Numbered from the stretch's first letter, positions 41,800-57,193 are shown. The stretch: 64,000 nt of DNA from Sphingomonas kyeonggiensis (GCF_014204495.1 NZ_JACHLN010000002.1:744001-808000), one strand, 5' to 3'. Notes: a model not told the origin generated them from the sequence alone. Numbers and translations: made by a program.

Positions 41800-43494
41800 A
41801 TGAGCGAGAACCATATCACCGGCGCCGAGGCCGCCGTCCGCATGCTCCAGCTCCACGGGGTGAAGCATATCTTCGGGCTGTGCGGCGACACCAGCCTGCC
41901 CTTTTACGACGCGCTCGCGCGGCTCGATCACGGCATGGAACATATCCTCACCCGCGACGAGCGCAGTGCCGCCTATATGGCCGATGCCTATGCCCGGGTG
42001 ACAGGCCGGATCGGCATCTGCGAAGGGCCGAGCGGCGGCGGCGCCACCTATATCCTGCCCGGCGTGATCGAAGCGAACGAGAGCTCGGTCGGGCTCGTCT
42101 CGATCACCTCCGACGTGCCCGTGGCGGCACGCGGCCGGTACCCGCTGACCGCGCTCGACCAGAAAGCGCTATTCGCCCCGCTCACCAAGTGGAACGGCGT
42201 GGCGGATCATGTCACCCATATCCCGCTGCTGTTCCGCACCGCCTTCCGCGCCGCGAGCACCGGGCGCCCCGGGGCGGCGCATATCGGCCTGCCCTATGAC
42301 CTGCAGAAGCAACAGCTCGACACATCCGAAGTGTGGGGCCAGGCTGAGCATGGCAGCTTCCCCGCCTATCGCACCGCGCCCGATCCGACGCTGGTCGAGG
42401 CCGCCGCCAGCATGCTGCTCAATGCCCGCCGCCCGGTGCTGGTCTGCGGCGGCGGGGTTATCCTATCGGGCGCCTGCACGGAACTGATCGCGCTTGCCGA
42501 GCTGCTCGATGCGCCCGTGGCATCGACGGTCAGCGGGCATGGCACGATCCCGGACAACCATCCGCTCGCGATCGGCGTGGTCGGTGCAAACGGCGGCACC
42601 GACGAGACCCGCGAGGCGCTGGCGGACGCCGACACGGTCGCTTTCATCGGCTGCCGCGCCGGCTCGACGACGACCGAGCATGGCAGCGTGCCCGGCCGCG
42701 GCGTGCCAATCGTCCATATCGATATCGATCCGATGGTGGTCGGCGCGAATTACCAGGTCGAAGCGGGGTTGGTCGGCGATGCCCGCCTCTGCCTGTCCGC
42801 GCTGCTCGCCGAAATCACCCGGCGCGTGGACGGCCCGCGCAACACCGACGCCGCGCGTCGCCTCGCCGGCCTGCGCGCCGCGAAGCGCGCGCGCTTCGAG
42901 GCGCTGGCCCATTCGAACGAGCGCCCGATCCGCCCCGAACGCGTGCTCGCGGCAATCCAGAAGGCGCTGCCCGCGGACGGTATCATCGTCGCCGATCCGG
43001 GCACTCCCTGCCCCTATTTCTCCGGTTATTTCGACTTCGACAGCACCGGCCGCAGCTTCATCACCAATAGGGCGCACGGCGCGCTCGGCTTCTCGCTGCC
43101 CGCGGCACTGGGTGCGGCCTATGGCCGGCCGGGCGCCAAGGTGGTCGCGGCGATGGGCGATGGCAGCTTCGGCTTCGCGGTCGGCGAGCTCGAGACGATC
43201 GTGCGCAAGGGCCTGCCGATCACGCTGATCGTGTTCAGCAACGCGTCGTACGGGTGGATCAAGGCCAGCCAGAAGGACGGCTATGGCAGCCGCTTCTTCT
43301 CGGTCGACTTCAACCGATCCGACCACGCCCGCATTGCCGAGGCCTTCGGGCTGAAGGCATGGCGCGTCGAGGATCCGGCGGAGGTCGATGCCGTCATCGC
43401 CGCGGCGATCCGCCACGACGGACCGAGCCTGGTCGATGTGATCAGCCAGCCGCTCGAGCAGTCGGCCGTACCCGTAAGCAAATGGATGGGATGA
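41800..43494 (+). CDS. Second ThDP-dependent enzyme (acetolactate synthase family)
   Basis: 564 residues from ATG 41800. Catalytic Glu in TRDERSAAYMADAYAR, cofactor site GDGSFGFAVGELETIV with FSNASYGWIKASQ, and a central domain with VLVCGGGVILSGA. It differs from the enzyme at 29582 in length and motifs, so it is not a recent duplicate. The family includes acetolactate synthase, sulfoacetaldehyde acetyltransferase, oxalyl-CoA decarboxylase and glyoxylate carboligase; the residues seen do not decide between them. A hairpin at 43507-43533 follows. Confidence 0.85.
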   Translation: MSENHITGAEAAVRMLQLHGVKHIFGLCGDTSLPFYDALARLDHGMEHILTRDERSAAYMADAYARVTGRIGICEGPSGGGATYILPGVIEANESSVGLVSITSDVPVAARGRYPLTALDQKALFAPLTKWNGVADHVTHIPLLFRTAFRAASTGRPGAAHIGLPYDLQKQQLDTSEVWGQAEHGSFPAYRTAPDPTLVEAAASMLLNARRPVLVCGGGVILSGACTELIALAELLDAPVASTVSGHGTIPDNHPLAIGVVGANGGTDETREALADADTVAFIGCRAGSTTTEHGSVPGRGVPIVHIDIDPMVVGANYQVEAGLVGDARLCLSALLAEITRRVDGPRNTDAARRLAGLRAAKRARFEALAHSNERPIRPERVLAAIQKALPADGIIVADPGTPCPYFSGYFDFDSTGRSFITNRAHGALGFSLPAALGAAYGRPGAKVVAAMGDGSFGFAVGELETIVRKGLPITLIVFSNASYGWIKASQKDGYGSRFFSVDFNRSDHARIAEAFGLKAWRVEDPAEVDAVIAAAIRHDGPSLVDVISQPLEQSAVPVSKWMG

Positions 43495-43506
43495 CCCGGA
43501 AACGAA

Positions 43507-43533
43507 AACGGCGCGCCACCAGGGCGCGCCGTT
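43507..43533 (-). terminator. Intrinsic terminator between convergent genes
   Basis: AACGGCGCGCC (43507-43517) and GGCGCGCCGTT (43523-43533) form a perfect 11-bp stem with loop ACCAG. On the minus strand it is followed by TTCGTTTCC, so it best serves the TonB-dependent receptor gene; on the plus strand no T-tract follows. Confidence 0.75.
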
Positions 43534-43551
43534 CAAGGCTGGAGGGACTGG

Positions 43552-45840
43552 CTAGAAACTGAACCCCAGCGACACGCCATAGGTGCGCGGCGCGTTGCTC
43601 GTGCCGTTGTCGCCGCTGTTGGTGGCGCCGAGCTGGCTCCAGTAATGCGTGTCGGTCAGGTTCTTGCCCCACACCCGGATCGTCCATTTATCGCCCGGCA
43701 TCTTCCAGGCGATCGAAGCATCGAGCAGGCTGTAATGGCCCTGGAACACGCGTTCGTCGGTCGTGCCGACATAGCCGTCATTGTAGTAATAGTTGCCGGC
43801 GATCGTGAACGTGCCGGCACTCGCCGTCGGGATGTCGAGCGAGCCACCCACGCTTGCGGTGAATTCCGGCGTGTTCTGCAGCTTGTTGCCCGAGGCATCG
43901 CCGCGCAGCAGGCAGTTGCCGCCAAGCTGGGCAAAGGGGCTGCCGAAGGTTCCCAGGCAGGTCTGCCCGGTCGGTATCACGAAGCCCGCAGGCAGCGGGA
44001 ACGGCACCGAGATGATCGCATTGGTGAAGTTGGTATAGCGAGCATGCGTGTAGTTCACGCCGCCGAACAGCTTGAAGTTGCGGCTCACCTGCACCGTCAC
44101 ATCGGCATCGATGCCATAGATATGCGCGCCGTCGGCGTTGTAGATGCTGTTGGCGCCCGAGATGACCTGCTGCACCTGGATGTTCGACTGGTCATAATAA
44201 TAGCCCGCGACGTTCAGCCGCACGCGGCGATCGAACAGGTCGGACTTGATGCCCAGTTCATAGGCATCGACCACTTCCGGATGGAGCAGGATGATCGGCG
44301 AGACCTGGGCGATATAGGTGCCGCTGCGGAAGCCGCGATTGTAGCTCGCATAGGCCAGCAGCTCGGGCGAGAAGCGGTGATCGAGCGAGGCGCGCCAGGT
44401 CAGCTTGTTGAAGACATGGTCGTCGGCCGAATTGGTGACCGTGCGCACATTGGTGGCGCCGTTGAACGAAATCGACTGGGCGGTGAGCGAACGGGTGTCG
44501 CTGGTGTAGCGGATGCCCGCGGTGAAGTTCGTGCTCTCGCCGAAGGTGTAGGTGCCTTCCGCGAAGCCCGAATAGGAGTCGAGCTTCACGTTGTTCACCT
44601 GGTCGGTATAGCCGTTGCCGCCAAAGGTGAGCAGGCCGCTCGACCGGCTCTGTGCACTGCCGGCGCTGTCATGCATGTAGAAGCCGCCCAGCACCCATTT
44701 GAACGGACCGGCGCTGTCGGAGATCAGGTTGATCTCCTGGGTGAACTGCTTGTCGTACTGGATGTTGTCGATCACCAGGCGGCGCAGCGCGGTGCCGTCC
44801 GGATCGAAATAATAGGTGAAGTCCGATTTGCGGTAGCCGGTCATGCTCTTCAGCGTGAAGCCGCCGAAATCATGGCTGATCGTCAGCCCGGTGCCCCATT
44901 GCCGCGTCGTCATCCGCGGATCGATGTCCGAATAGATGTCGCGGTCCGGGTCGCCGCCGGCCGCGATGATCTGGTTGGGCACATTCTGGCCGAGCGCGTT
45001 GAGCCGGAAGTTGCGGAAGGCCGGCTCGGAGGCATAGCGGCCGTTGAAGTCACCGCTCAGCAGCACCGAAGTGTCGGCGTCAGGCTGGAACAGCAGCTTG
45101 GCGCGGCCCGCCCAGGTGCGGCCGGCCTGGATGTCCTTGCCGGTGAACACGTTCTTGCCGAAGCCGTTGCCGCGATCCTCGACCTGGGCCGAGATGCTGG
45201 CGGCCAGCGTGTCGGTGATGCCGCCGGTCAGGAACAGGCCGCCGTTCAGCGTCGAATAATTGCCGAAGCCGATCTGGCCCTTGGCCTTGGTCTCGAAGCT
45301 CGGCGCCATGGTGCTGATCTGGATGAGGCCGCCGGTGGCGTTGCGGCCGAACAGCGTGCCCTGCGGCCCTTTGAGCACGGCCACCTGATCGGTGTCGAAC
45401 AGCGACTGGAGCACGCCGAACGAAGCCCCATAGTAGAAGCCGTCGACATAGACGGCGACCGGGTTCTCGATGCCCGGGCCCTGGCCGGTGGCGCCCACGC
45501 CGCGGATGCGCGGCAGGCCGATGCCGCCGGTGGCGGTGGTGACGTTGAGCGCCGGCACGCTGGCCTTCAGGTCCATCGTCTCGTTGGTGCCCGCCGCGCT
45601 CAGCTGCTCGCTGTTCAGCGCGGTGATCGCGATCGGCACGTTCTGCGCGCTTTCCTGGCGCTTCTGGGCGGTGACCACGATGTCGACCAGCCCATTGTCC
45701 GTTGCCTGGGCGTCGGTGGTGGCAGGCGCCGGCGGCGTGGCGGTTTCCTGCGCGAAGGCCGGCATGGTCCAGGCGGCGGCACTCGCCAGCAGGGCAGTAC
45801 GCGCGACCGTTCGCGCCACGCGGTTGCGATAGCTCATCAA
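43552..45840 (-). CDS. TonB-dependent outer-membrane receptor (1)
   Basis: 762 residues. A signal peptide ends near PAFAQ. The TonB-box region is followed by the plug: DIVVTAQKRQESAQNVPIAIT, LPRIRGVGATGQ and VYVDGFYYGAS, then VAVLKGPQGTLFGRNATGG, the classic plug signature. The 22-strand barrel ends in TYGVSLGFSF, with terminal Phe for BAM recognition. This subgroup is abundant in sphingomonads and carries diverse substrates besides siderophores. With catabolic genes on both sides, an aromatic or lignin-derived substrate is a reasonable guess. A PD40 propeller gene lies 167 bases upstream on the same strand. Confidence 0.93.
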   Translation of the reverse strand: MMSYRNRVARTVARTALLASAAAWTMPAFAQETATPPAPATTDAQATDNGLVDIVVTAQKRQESAQNVPIAITALNSEQLSAAGTNETMDLKASVPALNVTTATGGIGLPRIRGVGATGQGPGIENPVAVYVDGFYYGASFGVLQSLFDTDQVAVLKGPQGTLFGRNATGGLIQISTMAPSFETKAKGQIGFGNYSTLNGGLFLTGGITDTLAASISAQVEDRGNGFGKNVFTGKDIQAGRTWAGRAKLLFQPDADTSVLLSGDFNGRYASEPAFRNFRLNALGQNVPNQIIAAGGDPDRDIYSDIDPRMTTRQWGTGLTISHDFGGFTLKSMTGYRKSDFTYYFDPDGTALRRLVIDNIQYDKQFTQEINLISDSAGPFKWVLGGFYMHDSAGSAQSRSSGLLTFGGNGYTDQVNNVKLDSYSGFAEGTYTFGESTNFTAGIRYTSDTRSLTAQSISFNGATNVRTVTNSADDHVFNKLTWRASLDHRFSPELLAYASYNRGFRSGTYIAQVSPIILLHPEVVDAYELGIKSDLFDRRVRLNVAGYYYDQSNIQVQQVISGANSIYNADGAHIYGIDADVTVQVSRNFKLFGGVNYTHARYTNFTNAIISVPFPLPAGFVIPTGQTCLGTFGSPFAQLGGNCLLRGDASGNKLQNTPEFTASVGGSLDIPTASAGTFTIAGNYYYNDGYVGTTDERVFQGHYSLLDASIAWKMPGDKWTIRVWGKNLTDTHYWSQLGATNSGDNGTSNAPRTYGVSLGFSF

Positions 45841-46007
45841 ACTTCCCTCCCTTTTCGCCGGTCTTGCCGGCGCTTGTCGTCGATGGCTGTCCGATCCGCC
45901 CCACGGATCGCGCCTACCTTATTAGTTTCGACGAGGATGATTACTTCGGCGGCGCGGCTTTCGTCCGATCAGAAACCCGTAGCCGCCGATAGTTTTGGCG
46001 CAGCGTC

Positions 46008-47891
46008 TCAGCGCTTCGCGGGCAGATACAGCGGCATCGAATCTTCCCACTTGCTGTCGGTCAGCATCCTCTTGCCCGATCCGTCGCGGTTCATGACGTA
46101 GATCTGGCCATATTGCTGGAAGGTCTGGTCGTAGAGCGCAGCCTCGTCACGGAAACCGTGCTGCGATCCGCTCCACAAGATGCGGTTGTCCGCCGTCCAC
46201 ACCGCATGGCCGTCGCTCGATCCGTGCGTGGTCGCGCGGAACAGGTTCGAGCCGTCAGGGCTGATCGTATAGATGTCGAAATTGCCGTCCTCGGCGCGCT
46301 TGCGAGTGAAGACGATGCTCTTCCCGTCGGGCGACCAGCCGGGGAGATTGTCATAGCCCTGAGTGAGCACCCGGGTCTGGCGCGTCTCGAGATTGAGGAT
46401 GCGCAGGCCCTTCTCGTCGTCGCTCCACAAGCGATAGACGATCTCCTTGCCGTCGCCCGAATAGCTCGGGAAACCGCAATGCTGCTTGCCGTCGGTCAAT
46501 TGTTCCGCGCCGGTGCCGTCCGCGCGCACCCGCCACACCGCCGCATTGGCCTTGTCGCGCAGGAAGAACCACGCGCCCAGCCCGAAACTGATCCACTCGC
46601 CATCGGGCGACCAGGCCGGCTGGAACGCGCCCGCCAGCCCCTTCTTCACCAGGTCCGGATCGAGCCCGCGCCCTTCTATATCGAACACCTTGCGCTTCTG
46701 GCTGCCGTCCGGCCGCATCACCATGATCGAGGCGTTGCCGGTCTGCTTGTCGGTATAGACGATCCATCCCTGCTTCGACATCAGCGGGAAGACATCGGTC
46801 TCGCGATACTCCCAGTCCTTGTCCCAGCTGTAGAGCGGCTTCCACACCGGCCGGGCCGGCTGGAACTTCACCTTCTCGTAGATCACCGACTTGCCATCGT
46901 CCGACCAGTGCGGCGAGCGGATCATCGCCTGCTTCACCGCCGGCCGGTCGCTCGTATAGGCCAGTCCCTCGTTCGGGCCGTACTTGACCAGGTAGCCGAT
47001 CTCGCTGTTCGACAGGAACTGCGGCTGCAGCTTCAGCTCATTGTCGGCCTGATGCTCGACCCGCTCGCCGCTCGCGACATCGACCGAGACGATCTTGCTG
47101 GGCGTCTTGCCGATATAGTTGGGGCGCCGCGCGCCCCAGGTCGCCTCGACCGTCATCTCGTAGAAGACGATCCGGCGCCCATCGGGCGACCATTTGGGCG
47201 AACCCAGGCAATAACCGGGCTTGGTCGCCACCTTGCGGAAGCCCTTGCCGTCCACGCCGATCACATAGATCGACAGTTCCTGCGTGTGCTCCCAGCCATG
47301 GCCATTGTCATGCCCGGTCCAGGCGGTGTTGCGGTCGCTCGAAAAGGCGATCCACTTGCCATCCGGCGACCAGGCCGGGCGGTAATAGCAGTCCGGCTTG
47401 CCGTCCTCGCCCCGCACGTCGTTGATCCCCGTCAGCTGGCGGGTACGCCCGGTCTTCAGGTCCATCAGCCAGATGTTCGCGCGGTAACCATTGCGAGTGG
47501 AGACGAAGGCCAGTGTCCGCCCATCCGGCGACAGCACGCCGGCATCGTCCACCGGGGCACCGGTCACCAGCGGCTGGACCAGCTTGCCGTCGGCGGTGGC
47601 GCGGAAAATGTCCGACTGGCCGTCGCCATTGCGCTCCGAGGTGAAGATGAACCCGCCGCCCGGGGCGAACACGCCGTTATATTCGAAGCGCGTATCGGCG
47701 AGCAGCTTGCGCTCGTTCGAGCCATCGAGCCCGGCGATGTAGAGTTCGGATACCGAGGGCGCGATGCGGTTCATCAGCATCACGCCCTTCTTGCCCGGCG
47801 TCGTCACCGGCCCCGCCCAGTCTTCTGCCAGCGCCGAGCGCGCGACCAGCGCGGTGCCGGGCAGCGCCCACAGGAAATCACGACGACGCAT
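46008..47891 (-). CDS. Tat-exported PD40/TolB-like beta-propeller protein
   Basis: 627 residues from ATG 47891, after GGGAGAGTTTGG. The signal MRRRDFLWALPGTALVA has a twin-arginine motif. The rest is built of PD40 (WD40-like) repeats with the recurring WSPDGKWIAFSSD pattern: SPDGRTLAFVSTRNG, WSPDGRRIVFYE, WSPDGEWISFGLG, WSPDGKSIVFTRKR. No prolyl-oligopeptidase catalytic domain follows, so it is a propeller-only periplasmic protein. It may share a transcript with the receptor downstream, and it diverges from the second receptor across 292 bases. Confidence 0.85.
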   Translation of the reverse strand: MRRRDFLWALPGTALVARSALAEDWAGPVTTPGKKGVMLMNRIAPSVSELYIAGLDGSNERKLLADTRFEYNGVFAPGGGFIFTSERNGDGQSDIFRATADGKLVQPLVTGAPVDDAGVLSPDGRTLAFVSTRNGYRANIWLMDLKTGRTRQLTGINDVRGEDGKPDCYYRPAWSPDGKWIAFSSDRNTAWTGHDNGHGWEHTQELSIYVIGVDGKGFRKVATKPGYCLGSPKWSPDGRRIVFYEMTVEATWGARRPNYIGKTPSKIVSVDVASGERVEHQADNELKLQPQFLSNSEIGYLVKYGPNEGLAYTSDRPAVKQAMIRSPHWSDDGKSVIYEKVKFQPARPVWKPLYSWDKDWEYRETDVFPLMSKQGWIVYTDKQTGNASIMVMRPDGSQKRKVFDIEGRGLDPDLVKKGLAGAFQPAWSPDGEWISFGLGAWFFLRDKANAAVWRVRADGTGAEQLTDGKQHCGFPSYSGDGKEIVYRLWSDDEKGLRILNLETRQTRVLTQGYDNLPGWSPDGKSIVFTRKRAEDGNFDIYTISPDGSNLFRATTHGSSDGHAVWTADNRILWSGSQHGFRDEAALYDQTFQQYGQIYVMNRDGSGKRMLTDSKWEDSMPLYLPAKR

Positions 47892-48183
47892 CCAAACTCT
47901 CCCGCTCGCCCGCAATGGTGCGGGTCATCCTGGCGGCGAGTTTCGCCGGGGCGGCCTTCCGGTCCAATCACAAAACCGCATGCCCCGATCATTTCTATTC
48001 GGGCGCCACGCATGCCGTAGCGCAAAATCTATCATCGCCCCGGCCAAACCAATGCGGATCGATCGCCGTGCCGCGCCTAACAGCTAGCCTCGCCGGCCCC
48101 ATCGAGCGTCGGCCCGGCCACCCGCCAAAAGAGCGGGGGCGGAGAATACCCAAATCGAATAGAAAATGATTGGGGAGGATAGA

Positions 48184-51042
48184 TTGAGCCCGAAGTTCCT
48201 TTGCGCGCTGCTCGCAGGCACGAGCACGCTGATCCTGTCATCGCCGGCGCTGGCGCAGACCGCGCCCGACGCGACCAACACCACCGCCCAGGCCGAAGAC
48301 GCGCCGCTCACCACCGAGGGGCAGATCATCGTCACCGGTTCGCGCGTCATCCGCAACGGCGACAACAGCCCGTCGCCGGTCACCGTCATCTCCACCGAGG
48401 ACGTGCTGACCTCCAATCCCGGCTCCACCCTGGCCGACGCGCTCAACACCCTGCCCGCCTTTGCCGGCTCGCGCGGCTCGTCGAGCAACCCGACCACGGT
48501 GGGTAGCGCCGCGGGCGGCAACGGTTCGGCCAACCAGCTCAACCTGCGCAACCTGGGCGCGACCCGCACGCTCGTGCTGATGGACGGCAAGCGCATCCCG
48601 CCGACGCTGTTCAACGGCGTGGTCGATGTCGACATCGTGCCGCAGATGCTCGTCCAGCGCGTCGACATCGTCACCGGCGGCGTCTCGGCGGTCTATGGCT
48701 CGGACGCGATGTCGGGCGTGGTCAACTATGTCCTCAACCACAATTTCAACGGCATCCGGGCCGAGGCGAGCCGCGGCATCTCCGAATATGGCGACGATGC
48801 CAAGACCGACCTCGCGCTTGCCTGGGGCGGCAATCTGGCCAGCGGCCTGCACCTTGAGCTGAGCTACGAGTATCGCAAGGAAGACGGGATCGATAACCGC
48901 TCGTCGCGCCCCTGGCTGAACCAGGTGGGCGTGACCGGCGCGGGCACCACCGCCAATCCCTATGTGCTGCAGACCAACCTGCGCCAGAACAGCTTCCCGT
49001 TCGGTGGCCTGATCACCAGCGGCGCACTCAACGGCCAGACCTTCGCCAGCAACGGCGTGCTCAGCCCGTTCGTGCACGGCACCTCGACCGGCACCTCGTC
49101 GATCGAGATCGGTGGCAGCGGCGGGTATTGGGACTCATCGCTGATCGCGAAGCTCGAGGGGCACCAGCTCTTCGGCCGGCTCGACTATGACGCGCCCGGC
49201 GGCGGCGTGCACGCCTATGTCCAGGGCTCGGCCAACTTCAAGACCAACACCAGCTATGCCGAGACCAGCCAGCTCAACAACGTTACGATCAGCCGCACCA
49301 ACGCGTTCCTGCCAGCAGCCTATCAGGCGCTGATCCCGACCACCCAGCCGACCTTCACCTTCTCGAAGTTCATGAGCGACATCCCGCGCAACACCGCGGT
49401 CGCGGACTCGAAGCAATGGGTCGTCGCGGCCGGGCTCGACGGCAATCTGGGCGGGGCGAAATGGGCAGTGAACTACACCCACGGCCGCTCGGAGCTCGAC
49501 ACGGCACTCAGCAACGTCATCAACCGGCAGAAGCTCTCCGCCGCGCTCGACGCGGTCAACAGCGGCGGGCAGATCGTCTGCAACATCACCGTGACCAATC
49601 CCGGCCTGATGCCGGGTTGCGTGCCGATCAACGTGTTCGGCCCCAACGCAGCGTCGGCGGCGGCGATCGATTACGTCACCGACACGGTCTATTTCTCCTC
49701 GGTCACCCAGATGGACGCGGTCTCGGGCGAAATCTCGGGCTCGCCGTTCAGCACCTGGGCCGGCCCGGTCTCGGTCGCGCTGTCGGGCGAATGGCGCAAG
49801 ACGAGCTATTCCTCGAAGAGCAGCTCCACCCCGGCCGACTTCGTCAGCTGCACCGGGCTTCGCTACAATTGCGTCGCGACCAACACGGTCAATGAATCGA
49901 GCTTCGGCCAGGATCTTGCCGGGCACAGCCTGTCGGTGTGGGAAGTCGCCGGCGAGTTCGACCTGCCGCTGCTGCGCGACGTGCCGTTCTTCAAGTCGCT
50001 GAATATCAACGGGGCCGCGCGCTACACCAAGTACAATGTCAGCGGCGACTATGTGACCTGGAAGCTGGGGGCGGACTGGCACCTCAACGACTGGATCAGC
50101 CTGCGCGCCACGCGCTCGCGCGACATCCGCGCGCCAACCCTGTTCGATCTCTACGCGCCGCTCTCGATCGTCCAGGTGCGCGCGCTCGATCTCTATACCA
50201 ACACGACGCCGACGGTTCCGAACCCGAACTACTCGAACCCGAACCTGACGGCGGAGATCGGCAACACGCTTACCGGCGGCGTGGTGCTCAAGCCCTTCCG
50301 CGGCTTCAGCCTCGCGGTCGACGCCTATCGGATCAAGATCTCCGACGCGATCACCCAGATCAATGGCCAGACCGCCGAGATCCAGCTCGCCTGCTATGCC
50401 AGCGGCGGCAGCTCGCCCTATTGCGCGCTGCAGAGCCGGCCGCAGGGCCTGAACGGCAACACCACCGCCGCCAACCAGGCAACGAGCTGGTCGGCGCGCT
50501 ACCTCAACATCTCGAATGTCGAGACCTGGGGCATCGATGTCGAGGCGAACTATGCCGGCCGCCTGTTCGATCGCCCGATGAGCATCCGCCTGCTCGCGGC
50601 CTATCAGCCCGACCTGATCTTCCGCCAGCCGGGCATCGCGGACATCGACATGGCCGGCGTCGGCTTCGGCGCGCTGGGCTTCTCGGCCACGCCGACGGTG
50701 CGGCTCACCGGCTATCTCCATGTCGAGCCGATCGAGGGCATCTCGGTCGATATCATGGAGCGCTGGCGCAATGCGATGAAGCTGGGCGCCGACGGCACCG
50801 GCGTGATCCAGAACAACCGGATCGCGCCCTTCGCCACGACGAACCTCAACCTGGCGTTCAACGTGCCGGGATCGAAGGGCCAGTATCAGTTCTACGTCAA
50901 CGTGCAGAACCTGTTCGACGCCACGCCGCCACTCGCCGCCTATGTCGGCAACGGCACGCGGGCGGGGCTGCGCGATGGCTTCGCGCTCGGCGATGACCCG
51001 CGCGGCCGCTACTACACAGCGGGCGTGCGGCTGAAGTTCTGA
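48184..51042 (+). CDS. TonB-dependent outer-membrane receptor (2)
   Basis: 952 residues if translation starts at TTG 48184, which I prefer because GGGGAGG stands at 48172-48178; ATG 48166 would place that site inside the gene. The signal peptide ends at SPALAQ. The plug has GQIIVTGSRVIRNGDNSPSPVTVIS, LNLRNLGATRTLVLMDGKR, and IVTGGVSAVYGSDAMSGVVNYVL. The long barrel ends in YYTAGVRLKF. The VxVxxSxYGSxxxxGxVNxxL pattern marks the larger sphingomonad receptor group often linked to glycan or aromatic uptake. Divergent from the PD40 gene. Confidence 0.92.
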   Translation: MSPKFLCALLAGTSTLILSSPALAQTAPDATNTTAQAEDAPLTTEGQIIVTGSRVIRNGDNSPSPVTVISTEDVLTSNPGSTLADALNTLPAFAGSRGSSSNPTTVGSAAGGNGSANQLNLRNLGATRTLVLMDGKRIPPTLFNGVVDVDIVPQMLVQRVDIVTGGVSAVYGSDAMSGVVNYVLNHNFNGIRAEASRGISEYGDDAKTDLALAWGGNLASGLHLELSYEYRKEDGIDNRSSRPWLNQVGVTGAGTTANPYVLQTNLRQNSFPFGGLITSGALNGQTFASNGVLSPFVHGTSTGTSSIEIGGSGGYWDSSLIAKLEGHQLFGRLDYDAPGGGVHAYVQGSANFKTNTSYAETSQLNNVTISRTNAFLPAAYQALIPTTQPTFTFSKFMSDIPRNTAVADSKQWVVAAGLDGNLGGAKWAVNYTHGRSELDTALSNVINRQKLSAALDAVNSGGQIVCNITVTNPGLMPGCVPINVFGPNAASAAAIDYVTDTVYFSSVTQMDAVSGEISGSPFSTWAGPVSVALSGEWRKTSYSSKSSSTPADFVSCTGLRYNCVATNTVNESSFGQDLAGHSLSVWEVAGEFDLPLLRDVPFFKSLNINGAARYTKYNVSGDYVTWKLGADWHLNDWISLRATRSRDIRAPTLFDLYAPLSIVQVRALDLYTNTTPTVPNPNYSNPNLTAEIGNTLTGGVVLKPFRGFSLAVDAYRIKISDAITQINGQTAEIQLACYASGGSSPYCALQSRPQGLNGNTTAANQATSWSARYLNISNVETWGIDVEANYAGRLFDRPMSIRLLAAYQPDLIFRQPGIADIDMAGVGFGALGFSATPTVRLTGYLHVEPIEGISVDIMERWRNAMKLGADGTGVIQNNRIAPFATTNLNLAFNVPGSKGQYQFYVNVQNLFDATPPLAAYVGNGTRAGLRDGFALGDDPRGRYYTAGVRLKF

Positions 51043-51094
51043 CAACCAAAATGAAACTTCAGGATTAATGCACTCACAAAACTCGATTTATCGA

Positions 51095-51126
51095 ATTTCG
51101 GAGAGCCCCCCCCGGCTCTCCGAAAT
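51095..51126. terminator. Hairpin between convergent genes
   Basis: ATTTCGGAGAGCC (51095-51107) and its complement (51114-51126) form a perfect 13-bp stem around a short C-run loop. It lies between the receptor gene (plus) and the aldo/keto reductase gene (minus). It lacks a T-tract on either strand but is the obvious boundary element. Confidence 0.6.
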
Positions 51127-51134
51127 ATCCGTGA

Positions 51135-56152
<5,018 letters not shown>

Positions 56153-56296
56153 GTCGCGGTCCTTCGCGAGCAGGACGGCGGCCACGGCCGCAGCATTCCT
56201 GGTCACCGCCCATTTACGCCTCCGGACCGTTGCCGATTAGACAGGCAATGGAACTTGAGCCTATGAATATCAGTCATGAAACTTTGAGGAAGCGGC

Positions 56297-57193
56297 ATGA
56301 AACGCGAGGACATGGCGGACCTCACGATGTTCCTGGCAGTCGCCGAGGAAGCGAGCTTCACGGCCGCCGCGAAGAAACTGGGCATCTCGCAATCCGCACT
56401 CAGCCATACCGTCCGCCGGCTTGAAACCCGGCTTGGCCTCAGGCTGCTGACCCGAACCACCCGCAGCGTGGCCCCCACCGAAGCGGGCGAACGCCTCCTC
56501 GACACGCTCCGCCCGGCCCTGGAGGAAATCGACCAGCGGCTGGCCTCGCTGACCCAACTACGCGAGCGGCCGGCCGGCACGGTCCGCATCACGACGTCCG
56601 AACATGCCGCCGAAACGATCCTCTGGCCCGCGATCGACCGGTTTGCCCGCGCCTATCCGGACATAAACATCGAATTGAACGTGGAGTCCGGCCTGACCGA
56701 CATCGTCGCCGGCCGCTTCGATGCCGGCGTCCGGCTCGGCGAAGCGCTCGCCAAGGACATGATCGCGGTCCGCATTGGTCCACAGGTCAGGATGATTGCA
56801 GTCGGTGCGCCCGGCTATTTCACCGCGTATGGCATGCCGGCAACACCCCAGGATCTCGCTCAGCATCGCTGCATCAATCTGCGCATGACCAGTGCGGGCG
56901 GCATCTATGCTTGGGAGTTCGAGAAGGACGGACGCGAACTCCGCATGAAAGTGGACGGCCAGCTGGTGCTCGACCGGGTTCCGCTGATCCTCAAGGCCGC
57001 GGTGGCGGAGCACGGCATCGCGTTCGTCATGGAAGACCGGGCGACTGAAGAACTGCGCTCAGGATCGCTCGTGCGGGTACTTGAGGATTGGTGCCCGCCT
57101 TTCGACGGCTATCATCTTTACTATCCAAGCCGCCGGCTGGTGTCGCCGGCATTCAGGCTGTTCATCGAGGCTCTTCGCTACCGGCAGGCCTGA
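56297..57193 (+). CDS. LysR-family transcriptional regulator
   Basis: 298 residues, normal length. The N-terminal helix-turn-helix reads FLAVAEEASFTAAAKKLGISQSALSHTVRRLE, then TRTTRSVAPTEAGERLL. The effector domain starts near residue 90 (GTVRITTSEHAAETILWPAI). This is the CrgA/YafC-like subgroup that often controls divergent efflux or reductase genes. The ATG at 56297 follows GAGGAAGCGGC. Probable regulator of the divergent MFS-reductase unit. Confidence 0.92.
   Translation: MKREDMADLTMFLAVAEEASFTAAAKKLGISQSALSHTVRRLETRLGLRLLTRTTRSVAPTEAGERLLDTLRPALEEIDQRLASLTQLRERPAGTVRITTSEHAAETILWPAIDRFARAYPDINIELNVESGLTDIVAGRFDAGVRLGEALAKDMIAVRIGPQVRMIAVGAPGYFTAYGMPATPQDLAQHRCINLRMTSAGGIYAWEFEKDGRELRMKVDGQLVLDRVPLILKAAVAEHGIAFVMEDRATEELRSGSLVRVLEDWCPPFDGYHLYYPSRRLVSPAFRLFIEALRYRQA

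Noticed and set aside
43645..46101. 818-residue plus-strand open frame over the first TonB receptor
   Set aside because: It is the antisense shadow of a receptor with signal peptide, plug motif and terminal Phe.
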